DNA of 52,692 nucleotides from the NCBI GenBank assembly GCA_945862435.1, contig CAMAXX010000019.1, positions 1 to 52,692 on the forward strand, read 5' to 3'. The DNA is from Pseudorhodobacter antarcticus. GTDB lineage: Bacteria > Pseudomonadota > Alphaproteobacteria > Rhodobacterales > Rhodobacteraceae. The position numbers were made by a program, and so were the translations under genes. Below are positions 37,373 through 45,692 of this stretch, in pieces (positions within the stretch are counted from its first letter, which is position 1; the number at the start of each line of letters is the position of its first letter). The notes beneath the pieces are model-generated. The model was not told the origin of the DNA. It searched no databases and saw only the letters and a program-made list of their open reading frames with translations.

Positions 37373-37459
37373 GGACACCTCCGGCTATTCGATTCTGGCA
37401 GATAATTTCGCGCGCTGCCTTGAGGCGATGTTAGAATCCGAGTTGCGCCTGTGTCAAAT

Positions 37460-37480
37460 ATTATTCCTGCTGTGAAAAAT
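37460..37480. promoter_or_regulatory. Shared regulatory motif upstream of tmm
   Basis: ATTATTCCTGCTGTGAAAAA aligns with the consensus TTTTTYCTTG-N(3-4)-GRAAAA; it lies about 90 bp before tmm. Confidence 0.5.
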
Positions 37481-37579
37481 AGAAACTGCCCTTAAAGCAT
37501 TGGGCTGTCCGTGTTTTTGGCGGTTGCGCGCTGCAAAAATGTGCAAGCGTGACGCGACACTGCCATCTGCCCAGTGCTG

Positions 37580-37600
37580 ATTTTTCTTGCTCGGGGCAAT
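37580..37600. promoter_or_regulatory. Second shared motif in the tmm-cupin region
   Basis: ATTTTTCTTGCTCGGGGCAA matches the left half almost exactly (TTTTTCTTG) but the right half poorly; about 125 bp before the cupin start. Confidence 0.4.
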
Positions 37601-37653
37601 ATTCCCTTTGATACTATACAATATGAAAGCCACCCTAAGACTTGGCGTCAACA

Positions 37654-37697
37654 AAATACACTGGTTCCACCAAATACACTGTTCAAATACACTGTTC
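37654..37697. repeat. Three short direct repeats AAATACACTG(G)TTC
   Basis: Copies start at 37654 (with one extra G), 37672 and 37685; the last two are directly adjacent 13-mers. They lie 30-70 bp before the cupin start, in operator or leader position. Confidence 0.7.
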
Positions 37698-37725
37698 ATA
37701 GACAAAAATCCCAAGGAAACCCGCC

Positions 37726-38088
37726 ATGAAACCTATCGCCACCGCCGACCGCAAGATCGCCAATATCCATTCCGCTGCTTTTCAGGCCTTTGTCTATCCA
37801 GACGGCACTGCACTGGGTGACAGCATCCTGCAATTGGATGACGGGATTGCGCTTGGCACGGGTTTTCACGTGTACCGCATGCCTGCGGGCATGACGACGC
37901 TGGGGCACCGGCACAACGGGCACGAGCAATTCTTGATCCTTGAAGGTGAGTTGCACGAAAGCGACGGCACTATCCTGCGTGCGGGCGATATGGTGTTCTA
38001 CCGCGATGGCACCGAGCATAATTCCCATACCCCGAACGGCTGCCTTTTGGCCGTGCATATCGCTGGGCCAGAATTCCCTGTCGCGTAA
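37726..38088 (+). CDS. Small cupin-domain protein
   Basis: A 120-residue single-domain cupin. Motif 1 is GHRHNGHEQFLILEGE near residues 60-75 and motif 2 GDMVFYRDGTEHNSH near 87-101, giving His/Glu ligands for a metal ion. Such proteins can be dioxygenases, isomerases or sensors; no reaction can be named. It is divergent from tmm and ends at a shared terminator with gmaS. AAGGA 8 bases upstream sets the start. Its position in the cluster suggests a role in amine metabolism. Confidence 0.85.
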   Translation: MKPIATADRKIANIHSAAFQAFVYPDGTALGDSILQLDDGIALGTGFHVYRMPAGMTTLGHRHNGHEQFLILEGELHESDGTILRAGDMVFYRDGTEHNSHTPNGCLLAVHIAGPEFPVA

Positions 38089-38104
38089 GACCCGCAATTC
38101 AAAA

Positions 38105-38125
38105 GGCCCCGGAACACCCGGGGCC
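38105..38125. terminator. Bidirectional terminator between cupin gene and gmaS
   Basis: GGCCCCGG-AACAC-CCGGGGCC is a perfect 8-bp stem, preceded by AAAA and followed by GATCTTTTT, so it works in both directions for the two convergent genes. Confidence 0.85.
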
Positions 38126-38149
38126 GATCTTTTTGGTGCTGCGCTGGGA

Positions 38150-39457
38150 TTAAATATCCAGCGTGTTTTCGGTTTCCCACTTTGAAAAATGCGACGCATA
38201 GCTGTCCCATTCTTTGTGCTTCAGCTTTAGGAACGCCGACGAGAATTCTTCGCCCATCATGGATTTCAGCGTCTTGTCCTTGTCAAACTCGCGCAACGCG
38301 TCCAGCAGGTTAAGCGGAAGTTTCGGCGCGTTTTTCACCGTATGGCCCATCTGGTACATATCGATGTCATAGCGCCGCCCAGGATCGGCCTTGGTACGTA
38401 CCCCGTCCAGACCTGCGGCCAAAATCACCGCCTGCATCAGATAGGGGTTAGCCGCCCCGTCTGGCAAGCGCAACTCAAACCGCCCCGGGCCTGGCACGCG
38501 CACCATATGGGTGCGGTTATTGCCTGTCCATGTCACAGTATTGGGTGCCCATGTGGCCCCCGAAGACGTGCGCGGCGCGTTGATGCGTTTATAGCTGTTG
38601 ACCGTTGGGTTGCAGATCGCAGCTAAGGCGCTGGCGTGCTTCATGATGCCGCCTAGGAAATGGCGACCCTGATCTGACAGGCCCAGCTCTTTCGACTTAT
38701 CCGCAAAAGCGTTGGTTTTGCCATCCAATGACCAAACCGAGATATGCGCGTGGCAGCCCGAACCCGTTAGGCCCTTGAACGGCTTGGGCATGAATGTGGC
38801 GCGTAGCCCGTGTTTTTCGGCCACCGATTTCATCATAAACTTGAAAAAGCTATGCTTGTCGGCGGTTTGCAGCACATCGTCATACTTCCAGTTCATCTCG
38901 AACTGGCCAGTGGCATCTTCGTGGTCGTTCTGATAGGCCTCCCAGCCCAGTTCCAGCATATAATCGCAGACCTCGGCGATGCAGTCATACTGGCGCATAA
39001 CGGCCTGCTGGTCGTAGCAGGGCTTTTCGGCGGTGTCATAGGGGTCGGCGATCTTGTCGCCTTCGGGCGTGAGCAAAAAGAATTCAGGCTCGACCCCCGT
39101 TTTCACCCGCAAGCCATCTTTGGCGGCCTCTTCGATCAGGCGGCGCAGCACGTTGCGCGGGGCCTGTGCCAACGGCTGTTCTTCCATCACGCAGTTAGAG
39201 GCAAGCCATGCCACTTCGCGCTTCCATGGCAGTTGAATGGCCGATTCGGGATCGGGCACCGCCATCATGTCGGGGTGCGCGGGGGTCAGATCTAGCCACG
39301 TGGCAAAACCAGCGAAGCCAGCCCCGTCCACTGCCATGTCATTGATCGCTTGCGTTGGCACCAGTTTCGCACGCTGCCCACCGAACAAATCGGTATAGGA
39401 CACCATGAAATACTTTACGCCTTTATCCTTGGCCCATTTGGCAAGATCTTTCGCCAT
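38150..39457 (-). CDS. gmaS: Gamma-glutamylmethylamide synthetase
   Basis: A 435-residue member of the glutamine synthetase fold (GlnT/type III-like). Expected segments are present: GVEPEFFLL near residue 120, the GSGCHAHISVW region with the ATP-site His near 230, and NRTHMVRVPGPGRFELRLPDGAANPYL near 315. It condenses glutamate and methylamine with ATP. Its place at the end of mgsABC, and the tmm-tdm-dmm genes around it, support GmaS over ordinary glutamine synthetase. GGAGG seven bases before the ATG. Confidence 0.94.
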   Translation of the reverse strand: MAKDLAKWAKDKGVKYFMVSYTDLFGGQRAKLVPTQAINDMAVDGAGFAGFATWLDLTPAHPDMMAVPDPESAIQLPWKREVAWLASNCVMEEQPLAQAPRNVLRRLIEEAAKDGLRVKTGVEPEFFLLTPEGDKIADPYDTAEKPCYDQQAVMRQYDCIAEVCDYMLELGWEAYQNDHEDATGQFEMNWKYDDVLQTADKHSFFKFMMKSVAEKHGLRATFMPKPFKGLTGSGCHAHISVWSLDGKTNAFADKSKELGLSDQGRHFLGGIMKHASALAAICNPTVNSYKRINAPRTSSGATWAPNTVTWTGNNRTHMVRVPGPGRFELRLPDGAANPYLMQAVILAAGLDGVRTKADPGRRYDIDMYQMGHTVKNAPKLPLNLLDALREFDKDKTLKSMMGEEFSSAFLKLKHKEWDSYASHFSKWETENTLDI

Positions 39458-39502
39458 GTTAAACCTCCCTGTCGTTTTTATGTTTTGTTAAGGGGGGGCG
39501 GC

Positions 39503-40831
39503 TTAGAAGCCGCCATTCCGCCCAGGTATCCAGTTGGTGCCCGCCAAAGGCACTCCCGCCATTGCAGATGCTTCGATGGTCAACGAACACAGGTCTTCTG
39601 GTTCCAGATTGTGCAAGTGGTTCTTGCCGCAAGCCCGCGCGATGGTCTGCGCTTCTAGCGTCATCACCTTAAGGTAGTTCTTCAAGCGGCGGCCGCCCAG
39701 AACAGGATCAAACCGCTTGGACAGTTCGGGGTCTTGGGTGGTGATTCCGGCAGGGTCACGGCCTTCGTGCCAGTCGTCATAGGCGTCTGCCGTTGTGCCC
39801 AGCTTTTGATACTCCTCTTCCCAAATAGGATCATTATCGCCCAGTGCGATCAGTGCGGCAGTGCCAATGGCCACCGCATCCGCACCCAGCGCCATTGCCT
39901 TTGCCACATCGGCCCCAGAGCGGATACCGCCCGACACGATCAGTTGCACTTTGCGGTGCATGCCAAGGTCTTGCAGCGCCTTCACCGCCTGCGGAATACA
40001 GGCCAAGATCGGCATGCCGACATGTTCGATGAACACATCCTGCGTCGCCGCCGTGCCGCCCTGCATACCGTCCAGCACCACCACATCTGCCCCCGCCTTC
40101 ACCGCCAAAGCGGTGTCGTAATAGGGGCGCGCGCCGCCGATTTTCACATAGATCGGCTTTTCCCAATCGGTGATTTCGCGAATTTCCATGATCTTGATCT
40201 CCAGATCATCAGGGCCAGTCCAGTCAGGATGCCGACAGGCCGAGCGCTGGTCAATCCCCTTTGGCAGGTTGCGCATATTGGCAACCCGATCCGAGATTTT
40301 CTGACCCAGCAGCATACCGCCGCCGCCTGGCTTTGCACCTTGGCCCACCACAACTTCGATGGCGTCTGCACGGCGCAAATCGTCGGGGTTCATGCCGTAA
40401 CGGCTGGGCAGATATTGATAGACCAGCGTTTTGGAATGGCCGCGCTCTTCTTCGGTCATGCCGCCGTCACCTGTGGTGGTCGAGGTGCCTGCTGCAGATG
40501 CCCCACGGCCCAGCGCCTCTTTTGCGGGGCCAGACAGCGCACCAAAGCTCATGCCCGCGATGGTGATTGGAATTTCCAAATGGATTGGCTTTTTGGCAAA
40601 ACGGGTTCCAAGCCAAACATCGGTCGCGCATTTTTCGCGGTAGCCTTCTAGCGGATAGCGCGAGATTGACGCGCCAAGGAACAGAAGGTCATCGAAATGC
40701 GGCAGATGCCGCTTGGTTCCGCCGCCGCGAATGTCATAGATGCCCGAGGCCGCAGCACGGCGGATTTCCGCGTTGATCGCAGGGGTGAAGGTGGCCGAGT
40801 AGCGTGGCGGTGTTTTGGGGAATTCGGTCAT
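39503..40831 (-). CDS. mgsC: N-methylglutamate synthase subunit C (FMN-binding GltB-like)
   Basis: A 442-residue protein equal to the FMN-binding synthase domain of glutamate synthase. It shows GMSFGALSGPAKEALGRGA, GKSLVYQ-like and GDGGMTEEER segments near 95-140, then GAKPGGGGMLLGQKIS. The catalytic barrel continues with KIGGARPYYDTALAVKAGAD. It makes N-methylglutamate from gamma-glutamylmethylamide and 2-oxoglutarate together with MgsA and MgsB. It lies 9 bases after mgsB. Confidence 0.93.
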   Translation of the reverse strand: MTEFPKTPPRYSATFTPAINAEIRRAAASGIYDIRGGGTKRHLPHFDDLLFLGASISRYPLEGYREKCATDVWLGTRFAKKPIHLEIPITIAGMSFGALSGPAKEALGRGASAAGTSTTTGDGGMTEEERGHSKTLVYQYLPSRYGMNPDDLRRADAIEVVVGQGAKPGGGGMLLGQKISDRVANMRNLPKGIDQRSACRHPDWTGPDDLEIKIMEIREITDWEKPIYVKIGGARPYYDTALAVKAGADVVVLDGMQGGTAATQDVFIEHVGMPILACIPQAVKALQDLGMHRKVQLIVSGGIRSGADVAKAMALGADAVAIGTAALIALGDNDPIWEEEYQKLGTTADAYDDWHEGRDPAGITTQDPELSKRFDPVLGGRRLKNYLKVMTLEAQTIARACGKNHLHNLEPEDLCSLTIEASAMAGVPLAGTNWIPGRNGGF

Positions 40832-40840
40832 TCTCTCGCC

Positions 40841-41530
40841 TCAGTAAGCCGACGCATTGTCGATGTTAAAGTTATATAGTTTGCGGGCAGAGCCATAGCG
40901 CTTGAACTCTTCGGGCCGCGCTTTGCCGTCGGCCTCGCCGCGTTTCAAAAGATCGGACAGAAGGGCGATATGTTCGGGACGCATCTCTTTTTCGATACAA
41001 TCCGCGCCAAGCGATTTGACCGAACCGCGCACGAACAAACGCGCCTCATACAGGCTGTCGCCCAGCGCCTCGCCTGCGTCGCCCAAGACAACCATGTTGC
41101 CCGATTGCGCCATAAAGCAGGACATGTGGCCAATGCTGCCATGCACGACAATGTCGATGCCTTTCATCGAAATGCCGCACCGGCTAGACGCGTTGCCCTT
41201 GATTATCAAAAGGCCACCGCGCCCCGTGGCCCCCGCATATTGGCTGGCATCACCATCGATGATGACAGTGCCTGACATCATGTTTTCCGCCACACCAGGC
41301 CCGGCTGATCCTTTGATGCGGATCGTGGCCAGCTTGTTCATGCCTGCGCAGTAATAGCCCGTAGATCCGCGCACTGTGATGTCCACTGGCGCATCAACGC
41401 CAGCCGCAATCGCATGCGCGCCCTTGGGGTTGATTACCTCCCACGCGGTCATGTTGGTCTGGCCTTTCAGCGCGTGCAAAGACGAATTCAGCGCGCGCAG
41501 CCCCTCTTTACCCAGATCGAAAGTCTGCAT
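40841..41530 (-). CDS. mgsB: N-methylglutamate synthase subunit B (GXGXG domain)
   Basis: A 229-residue protein corresponding to the beta-helical C-terminal (GXGXG) domain of glutamate synthase. Repeats include VRGSTGYYCAGMNKLATI, IKGSAGPGVAENMMSG and IDGDASQYAGATGRGGLL. It is structural and links amidotransferase and synthase parts. The start MQTFDLG follows the mgsA stop by 4 bases; AGAGA just before the ATG serves as ribosome-binding site. Confidence 0.93.
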   Translation of the reverse strand: MQTFDLGKEGLRALNSSLHALKGQTNMTAWEVINPKGAHAIAAGVDAPVDITVRGSTGYYCAGMNKLATIRIKGSAGPGVAENMMSGTVIIDGDASQYAGATGRGGLLIIKGNASSRCGISMKGIDIVVHGSIGHMSCFMAQSGNMVVLGDAGEALGDSLYEARLFVRGSVKSLGADCIEKEMRPEHIALLSDLLKRGEADGKARPEEFKRYGSARKLYNFNIDNASAY

Positions 41531-41534
41531 TCTC

Positions 41535-42431
41535 TCAACGCTCCCAGAAGTAGACGGTGGCGGGCTCTGGCTCCCAGACGCGGGCAGTTTCGATGCCCGG
41601 TAGGTTGACCAGCGCGCGGTATTCGCTGCCAAAGGCAACGTATTGATCGGTTTCGGCCATAACGGCGGGTTTGCAAGCAATAGGGTCACGCACCACGCCA
41701 AAGCCGTTGCGGGTGCCGACGACAAAGGTAAAGAACCCGTCAAGATCGGTCAGCGTCGCCTCAAGTGCGCGGCCAAGGGTCTCGCCCGTTTGCAATTTGT
41801 GACTGATGAAAGCTGCGCCAACCTCGGTGTCGTTTTCCGTCTCAAACGTCATGCCCAGACGCTTCAACTCGCGCCGCACGCCGTTGTGATTCGACAAGCT
41901 GCCATTGTGCACAAGACACTGATCGGGCCCCGTCGAAAACGGATGCGCGCCCATGGTGGTGACAGCGCTTTCCGTGGCCATACGGGTATGCCCAATGCCG
42001 TGGGTGCCACCCATCTTGGCCACTTCAAAGCGGGATGCCACATCTTTTGGCAGGCCGACCTCTTTGAAAATTTCGATATTCTCGCCCGAAGACATCACCT
42101 TGACCTCTGGCCGCAGATGCGCAACTGCCGCGCGCGCCGCGTCGAGTTGGCCCAAGGGAACCTCCAGCACGGCATGGGTCGATTTCACCTGCATCGCCAC
42201 GGGCGCGCCGATAGCCTCTTTCAAATCACCATCCAGATCCTTGAAATCCTTATCAGGTTTCGCCGACTGTAAGGTAAGCTTGCCCAGCCCTTTACCCGCC
42301 GAAGAATAGATCGCGATGCCAGCAGAATCAGGCCCGCGATCTGTCATAGTGATAAGCATGTCTGTCAGCATGGCCCCTAATTGGGGTTCAAGCTTTGGGT
42401 CTTTTAAAAATAACCCTACGATTCCGCACAT
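41535..42431 (-). CDS. mgsA: N-methylglutamate synthase subunit A (class II amidotransferase)
   Basis: A 298-residue Ntn-type glutamine amidotransferase domain. Cys2 in MCGIVGLF is the nucleophile; RGPDSAGIAIYS and GHTRMATESAVTTMGAHPF carry the substrate-binding residues, and VHNGSLSNHN the oxyanion loop. In this pathway it would release methylamine from gamma-glutamylmethylamide into the synthase channel. It leads the operon mgsA-mgsB-mgsC-gmaS. GGAGG eight bases before the ATG; the shared motif lies 75 bp upstream. Confidence 0.94.
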   Translation of the reverse strand: MCGIVGLFLKDPKLEPQLGAMLTDMLITMTDRGPDSAGIAIYSSAGKGLGKLTLQSAKPDKDFKDLDGDLKEAIGAPVAMQVKSTHAVLEVPLGQLDAARAAVAHLRPEVKVMSSGENIEIFKEVGLPKDVASRFEVAKMGGTHGIGHTRMATESAVTTMGAHPFSTGPDQCLVHNGSLSNHNGVRRELKRLGMTFETENDTEVGAAFISHKLQTGETLGRALEATLTDLDGFFTFVVGTRNGFGVVRDPIACKPAVMAETDQYVAFGSEYRALVNLPGIETARVWEPEPATVYFWER

Positions 42432-42505
42432 GGATTCGCCTCCTTTTTGATTTACTTAACTTCAGTGGTAGCACCGAAGAATCCGCATTTCAACTGTCAA
42501 GAAAC

Positions 42506-42526
42506 TTTTTTCCTTGTTGGGAAAAA
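42506..42526. promoter_or_regulatory. Best copy of the shared motif, between mgsA and the permease cassette
   Basis: TTTTTCCTTGTTGGGAAAAA is a near-perfect dyad (arms TTTTTCC and GGAAAAA). It lies 75 bp before mgsA and about 150 bp before the divergent small membrane gene, so one site could control both directions. Confidence 0.6.
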
Positions 42527-42673
42527 TCTACAAACTGCCTAAAGATTAGGCAGGTTTTGCTTGACAGATTGTCGCAGTTATCTTTCCCTACATTAAACAA
42601 ATTTGCCAGACAGAGAAACGGCGGAGAGGCCCAGCCAAATCTGGCAAGCCAACAGGGCCCAAGGGAGGGAAGC

Positions 42674-42955
42674 GTGTTAGACCTAAATCAACGGATTGAG
42701 GCGATGCACAAACGCGATGTCGCTGTGGCGTGGGCGTTTGTCATCGGTATGTGGTTCTCAGTGATTTTTGTTGCAATCTCCACTTGGGGGCTTGCCCCCT
42801 CGGGCGCCGCCCGCGTCGCGCTACTTTTTGCTGGTGCGATGATTCTTTTGTTCAACACGGCAGCCATTATGGCCATGCTGCGCCACTACCGCGACGACCG
42901 CGATTTCATCTACGGCCTTGATATCAGGTTTCTTGACGAAGCACGGGGGCGCTGA
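42674..42955 (+). CDS. Small two-helix membrane protein (93 aa), first of permease cassette
   Basis: A 93-residue protein with a short amphipathic start (LDLNQRIEAMHKRDVAVAW) and two hydrophobic segments, about residues 17-37 and 44-65. It ends in a charged tail (RHYRDDRDFIYGLDIRFLDE). I do not recognise the family. The start is GTG with GGGAGGG five bases upstream. It is followed after 2 bases by another small membrane gene and then the permease, so it is probably an accessory subunit. Confidence 0.7.
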   Translation: MLDLNQRIEAMHKRDVAVAWAFVIGMWFSVIFVAISTWGLAPSGAARVALLFAGAMILLFNTAAIMAMLRHYRDDRDFIYGLDIRFLDEARGR

Positions 42956-42957
42956 AC

Positions 42958-43338
42958 ATGGCACATTACACTCCCCCTGCCCAAAGCAAGCTTGGCCAAA
43001 TCATTGACGTGATCGTTCTGGTCACGCTGACGGTAGGCGCTCTATTTGCGCCGTTGTGGCTGAACCTGGCGGGCGCGGCAAAAACGGTCGCAACCCCCGT
43101 GGAAAACCCGACATGGGAGGCGCTTGGCCAGAACGCCGTCCAAGCAGGCCAATATGAGGCCCTTGGATATACCCCCGAAAGCGCGCACGACTTAATCCTT
43201 GCGCGCTTTGACTACAGTTTCACCAGTGGAGCGCTGATAGTCATGATCGTGGTGATCGTCGCCTATTACGCGCTGCTTCTGAAGTTTTCCGAATCGGAGT
43301 ACCGCGAGGTCATCTCCGAAAAATTTGGCAAGAAATAG
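42958..43338 (+). CDS. Small two-helix membrane protein (126 aa), second of permease cassette
   Basis: A 126-residue protein with hydrophobic segments at about 15-38 and 88-110. The loop of about 50 residues between them (TPVENPTWEALGQNAVQAGQ, ESAHDLI) is predicted to face the periplasm. The tail is charged. Family unknown. It lies 2 bases after the preceding gene and 6 before the next one. Confidence 0.72.
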   Translation: MAHYTPPAQSKLGQIIDVIVLVTLTVGALFAPLWLNLAGAAKTVATPVENPTWEALGQNAVQAGQYEALGYTPESAHDLILARFDYSFTSGALIVMIVVIVAYYALLLKFSESEYREVISEKFGKK

Positions 43339-43344
43339 GGGGCT

Positions 43345-43518
43345 ATGATGGAAACTTGGAACTACATAGAATACGCGGCCTGGGGCCTATCGGCCCTGTT
43401 CGGCCTGCTAATGGTGATGGATTGGATCAAGACCGACAGCACCTATTCCGAAGATGTCCTGACCTCTTCTCGCGAAGGCGAGCTTGAGGCCATGACAGAA
43501 GAATCCCACAAGGGCTGA
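43345..43518 (+). CDS. Single-helix membrane microprotein (57 aa), third of permease cassette
   Basis: A 57-residue protein starting MMETWNYIEYAAWG, with one hydrophobic segment at about 9-26 and an acidic cytoplasmic tail (STYSEDVLTSSREGELEAM). GGGGG precedes paired ATGs. It lies 7 bases before the permease gene. No family recognised; operon position and composition support it being real. Confidence 0.65.
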   Translation: MMETWNYIEYAAWGLSALFGLLMVMDWIKTDSTYSEDVLTSSREGELEAMTEESHKG

Positions 43519-43525
43519 GGGCATC

Positions 43526-44962
43526 ATGGCACAAACTGACATCACATCTTCTGAACGCGATGGCATGGGGCCGCATGGCACCAAAGTTGGCCTTTTGCGT
43601 GTACTTGGGCCTGCCCATGTCTGGGCACTGGGCGTTGGCATCGTTCTGGTGGGCGAATACATGGGCTGGAACTTTGCCGTCGGCAAAGGCGGGGCCTATG
43701 CCGCGCTGATGGCCTGCTGGTTTGCTGGCATCCTGTATTCCTGTGTCGCAATGATCGATTCCGAAGTGACATCGACCGTTGCCGCCGCTGGGGGGCAGTA
43801 CACCCAAGCCAAACACATCGTCGGCCCGCTGATGGCCTTTAACGTGGGCCTTTACCTTGTGTTCGCCTATACAATGCTAGAGGCGGCGAACGCGATTACG
43901 GCGGGCTACCTTGTTTCCGTCGTAGCCACGATGACGGGCTATGGCGGTGCATTAGACCAGCGTCCGTTCATTATCTTGGTCATCATGTTCTTGGCATGGC
44001 TGAACTATCGCGGGGTTTTGGCGACGCTGACATTTAATCTTGTCATCACCTCCATCGCCTTTATCGCCATTATTGTTCTGTTCTTGTCGACCAGCGGAAT
44101 TATCGGCGACGGCATCATGCAACATGCGGCTCTGTTCGAAGGGCACGAAAAGCCCTACGGCTGGATCGGTATTGTCGCGGCCATGCACTTTGGCCTGTGG
44201 TTCTATCTGGGCATCGAAGGCACCACCCAAGCTGCCGAAGAAGTCCGCTCGCCCGCCCGCGCGCTGCCCTTTGGCACGCTGGCTGGCATCATGACGCTTC
44301 TTATCGCAGCAACACTGACGTGGTATATCTGTTCGGGCGTGCTGCCGTGGGAGTTTCTGGGCGATGGCGTGAACGGTTCGGTAGCGCCGCTGTTTGACAC
44401 TGCGCGGCTGTCAGGATCGAATGCGCTGATCTGGTTCTTGGGCATTGGCACCCTTTTTGCCACGCTTGCCAGCGCCAACGGCTGCATCAATGACGCGTCC
44501 CGCGCGTGGTTCGCACTGGGGCGTGACAAGTATTTGCCCGCTTGGTTTGGGGCCGTGCATCCGCAATACCGCACGCCCTACCGATCGATTGTGTTCTTGG
44601 TGCCGATCGCGCTGATCTTCGCCTTGGGCGCGCCTTTGGATCAGGTCATCACTTTCTCGATCTTGTCCGGGCTTTTGGGTTATACGTTCATGCCGCTGAA
44701 CATTCTGATGTTCCGCAAAAAGTGGCCCATGGGAACGATCAAGCGCGGCTATGAACATCCGTTCCACCCGATCCCGGCGATTGTGCTTTTGTGCCTGTGT
44801 GCGTTCACGTTCTTTGCGGTGTTCCTTGGCTATGGCACCCAACTGGTTGCGATGATTGGCTTTTACATCGTCGTGTCGCTGTGGTTCCACTTCTGGCGCT
44901 ATCGCTTTGTGAACCGTGGCGCACAGTTCACCATGCCTTGGCCGAAACCTCTGGGCTACTGA
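43526..44962 (+). CDS. Ethanolamine-permease-like APC transporter
   Basis: A 478-residue inner-membrane carrier with 12 hydrophobic segments. The N-terminal helix reads WALGVGIVLVGEYMGWNFAVGKGG and TTQAAEEVRSPARALPFGTL lies midway; both are typical of the ethanolamine/amine branch of APC permeases. Placed divergently from mgsABC-gmaS with a shared motif, it is a strong candidate for uptake of methylamine, another amine or N-methylglutamate. GAGGGCATC precedes the ATG. It is preceded by three small membrane genes and followed by a hairpin. Confidence 0.88.
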   Translation: MAQTDITSSERDGMGPHGTKVGLLRVLGPAHVWALGVGIVLVGEYMGWNFAVGKGGAYAALMACWFAGILYSCVAMIDSEVTSTVAAAGGQYTQAKHIVGPLMAFNVGLYLVFAYTMLEAANAITAGYLVSVVATMTGYGGALDQRPFIILVIMFLAWLNYRGVLATLTFNLVITSIAFIAIIVLFLSTSGIIGDGIMQHAALFEGHEKPYGWIGIVAAMHFGLWFYLGIEGTTQAAEEVRSPARALPFGTLAGIMTLLIAATLTWYICSGVLPWEFLGDGVNGSVAPLFDTARLSGSNALIWFLGIGTLFATLASANGCINDASRAWFALGRDKYLPAWFGAVHPQYRTPYRSIVFLVPIALIFALGAPLDQVITFSILSGLLGYTFMPLNILMFRKKWPMGTIKRGYEHPFHPIPAIVLLCLCAFTFFAVFLGYGTQLVAMIGFYIVVSLWFHFWRYRFVNRGAQFTMPWPKPLGY

Positions 44963-44977
44963 TTCTGAACAGCATCC

Positions 44978-45007
44978 GCTGGCCCGCCCACAGTGTGGCG
45001 GGCCAGC
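44978..45007. terminator. Strong hairpin after the permease gene
   Basis: GCTGGCCCGCC and GGCGGGCCAGC form a perfect 11-bp stem with an 8-base loop, 16 bases past the permease stop. No T-run follows, so it may end, stabilise or process the transcript. Confidence 0.6.
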
Positions 45008-45023
45008 GACTTGAAAGCGCTCG

Positions 45024-45692
45024 ATGACCTCTCACATCCTTCTTGCGGCAATATTCGGGGCCACCGCGCTTTGGCTGGCATGGACGACGGTTCAGGCCCA
45101 CAAAGCCCGCAAGGCCGCGCGCGCCAGCTATTTCCGCAATGTGGAACCCCTGTTCAATAAGGTCGCGACCCGCATCCAGCCCACTGGGTTTGCACGGATG
45201 ACGGCGCATTTTGATAGTGCCGCCTTTGACCTGCAGGCCATTCCCGACAGCCTGACATTTCGCAAACTGCCTGCGCTGTGGGTCATGCTGACGCTTCCCG
45301 AACCAATGCCAGTAAAGGCAACGCTTGACATTATGGCCCGCCCTGCGGGCAATGAGCCGTTTTCCCATTTCGCCAATCTACCCCAATCTCTGCCCTGCCC
45401 GCCCAGCCTGCCCGACGGCACGGCCCTGCGCAGTGACGATGCCAGTGGCGTGCCGCCACTAGAATTGATCGCGGCGCATCTGGCTGTATTCGACGACCCA
45501 AAGGTCAAAGAACTGGTGATCTCGCCAAAGGGCCTGCGCCTTGTTATCCTAGCGGATGAGGCAGAACGCGGCCGCTTTTTGATTTTCCGAGATGCCGAAG
45601 TGGGAACGTCGCCCCTGCCCGCCGTGCGCATGACGCCCCTGATTTCGGCGCTTATCGCGCTGCGCGACACATTAACAAAGGCCCCCCAATGA
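45024..45692 (+). CDS. Hypothetical membrane-anchored protein (222 aa)
   Basis: One N-terminal hydrophobic segment (residues 3-20, ILLAAIFGATALWLAW) is followed by a soluble domain of about 190 residues with no motif I know. Basic residues after the helix (HKARKAARA) suggest the domain is cytoplasmic. It overlaps the next gene by ATGA and follows the permease gene by about 60 bases. Confidence 0.65.
   Translation: MTSHILLAAIFGATALWLAWTTVQAHKARKAARASYFRNVEPLFNKVATRIQPTGFARMTAHFDSAAFDLQAIPDSLTFRKLPALWVMLTLPEPMPVKATLDIMARPAGNEPFSHFANLPQSLPCPPSLPDGTALRSDDASGVPPLELIAAHLAVFDDPKVKELVISPKGLRLVILADEAERGRFLIFRDAEVGTSPLPAVRMTPLISALIALRDTLTKAPQ

Larger units (their letters stand above)
37373..37725. other. 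Intergenic region between tmm and the cupin gene
   Basis: 353 bases of low GC between divergent genes. It contains two copies of the shared motif (37460-37480 and 37580-37600), a TATACAAT stretch near 37614-37621 that could be a -10 box for the cupin gene, and three direct repeats of AAATACACTG (37654-37697). Confidence 0.6.

Noticed and set aside
38150-39457. Ordinary glutamine synthetase
   Set aside because: Type III/GlnT-like sequence and operon with mgsABC point to gamma-glutamylmethylamide synthetase.
39503-42431. Conventional glutamate synthase split into three genes
   Set aside because: The three-gene form next to gmaS is the known N-methylglutamate synthase layout; no small GltD-type subunit is present.
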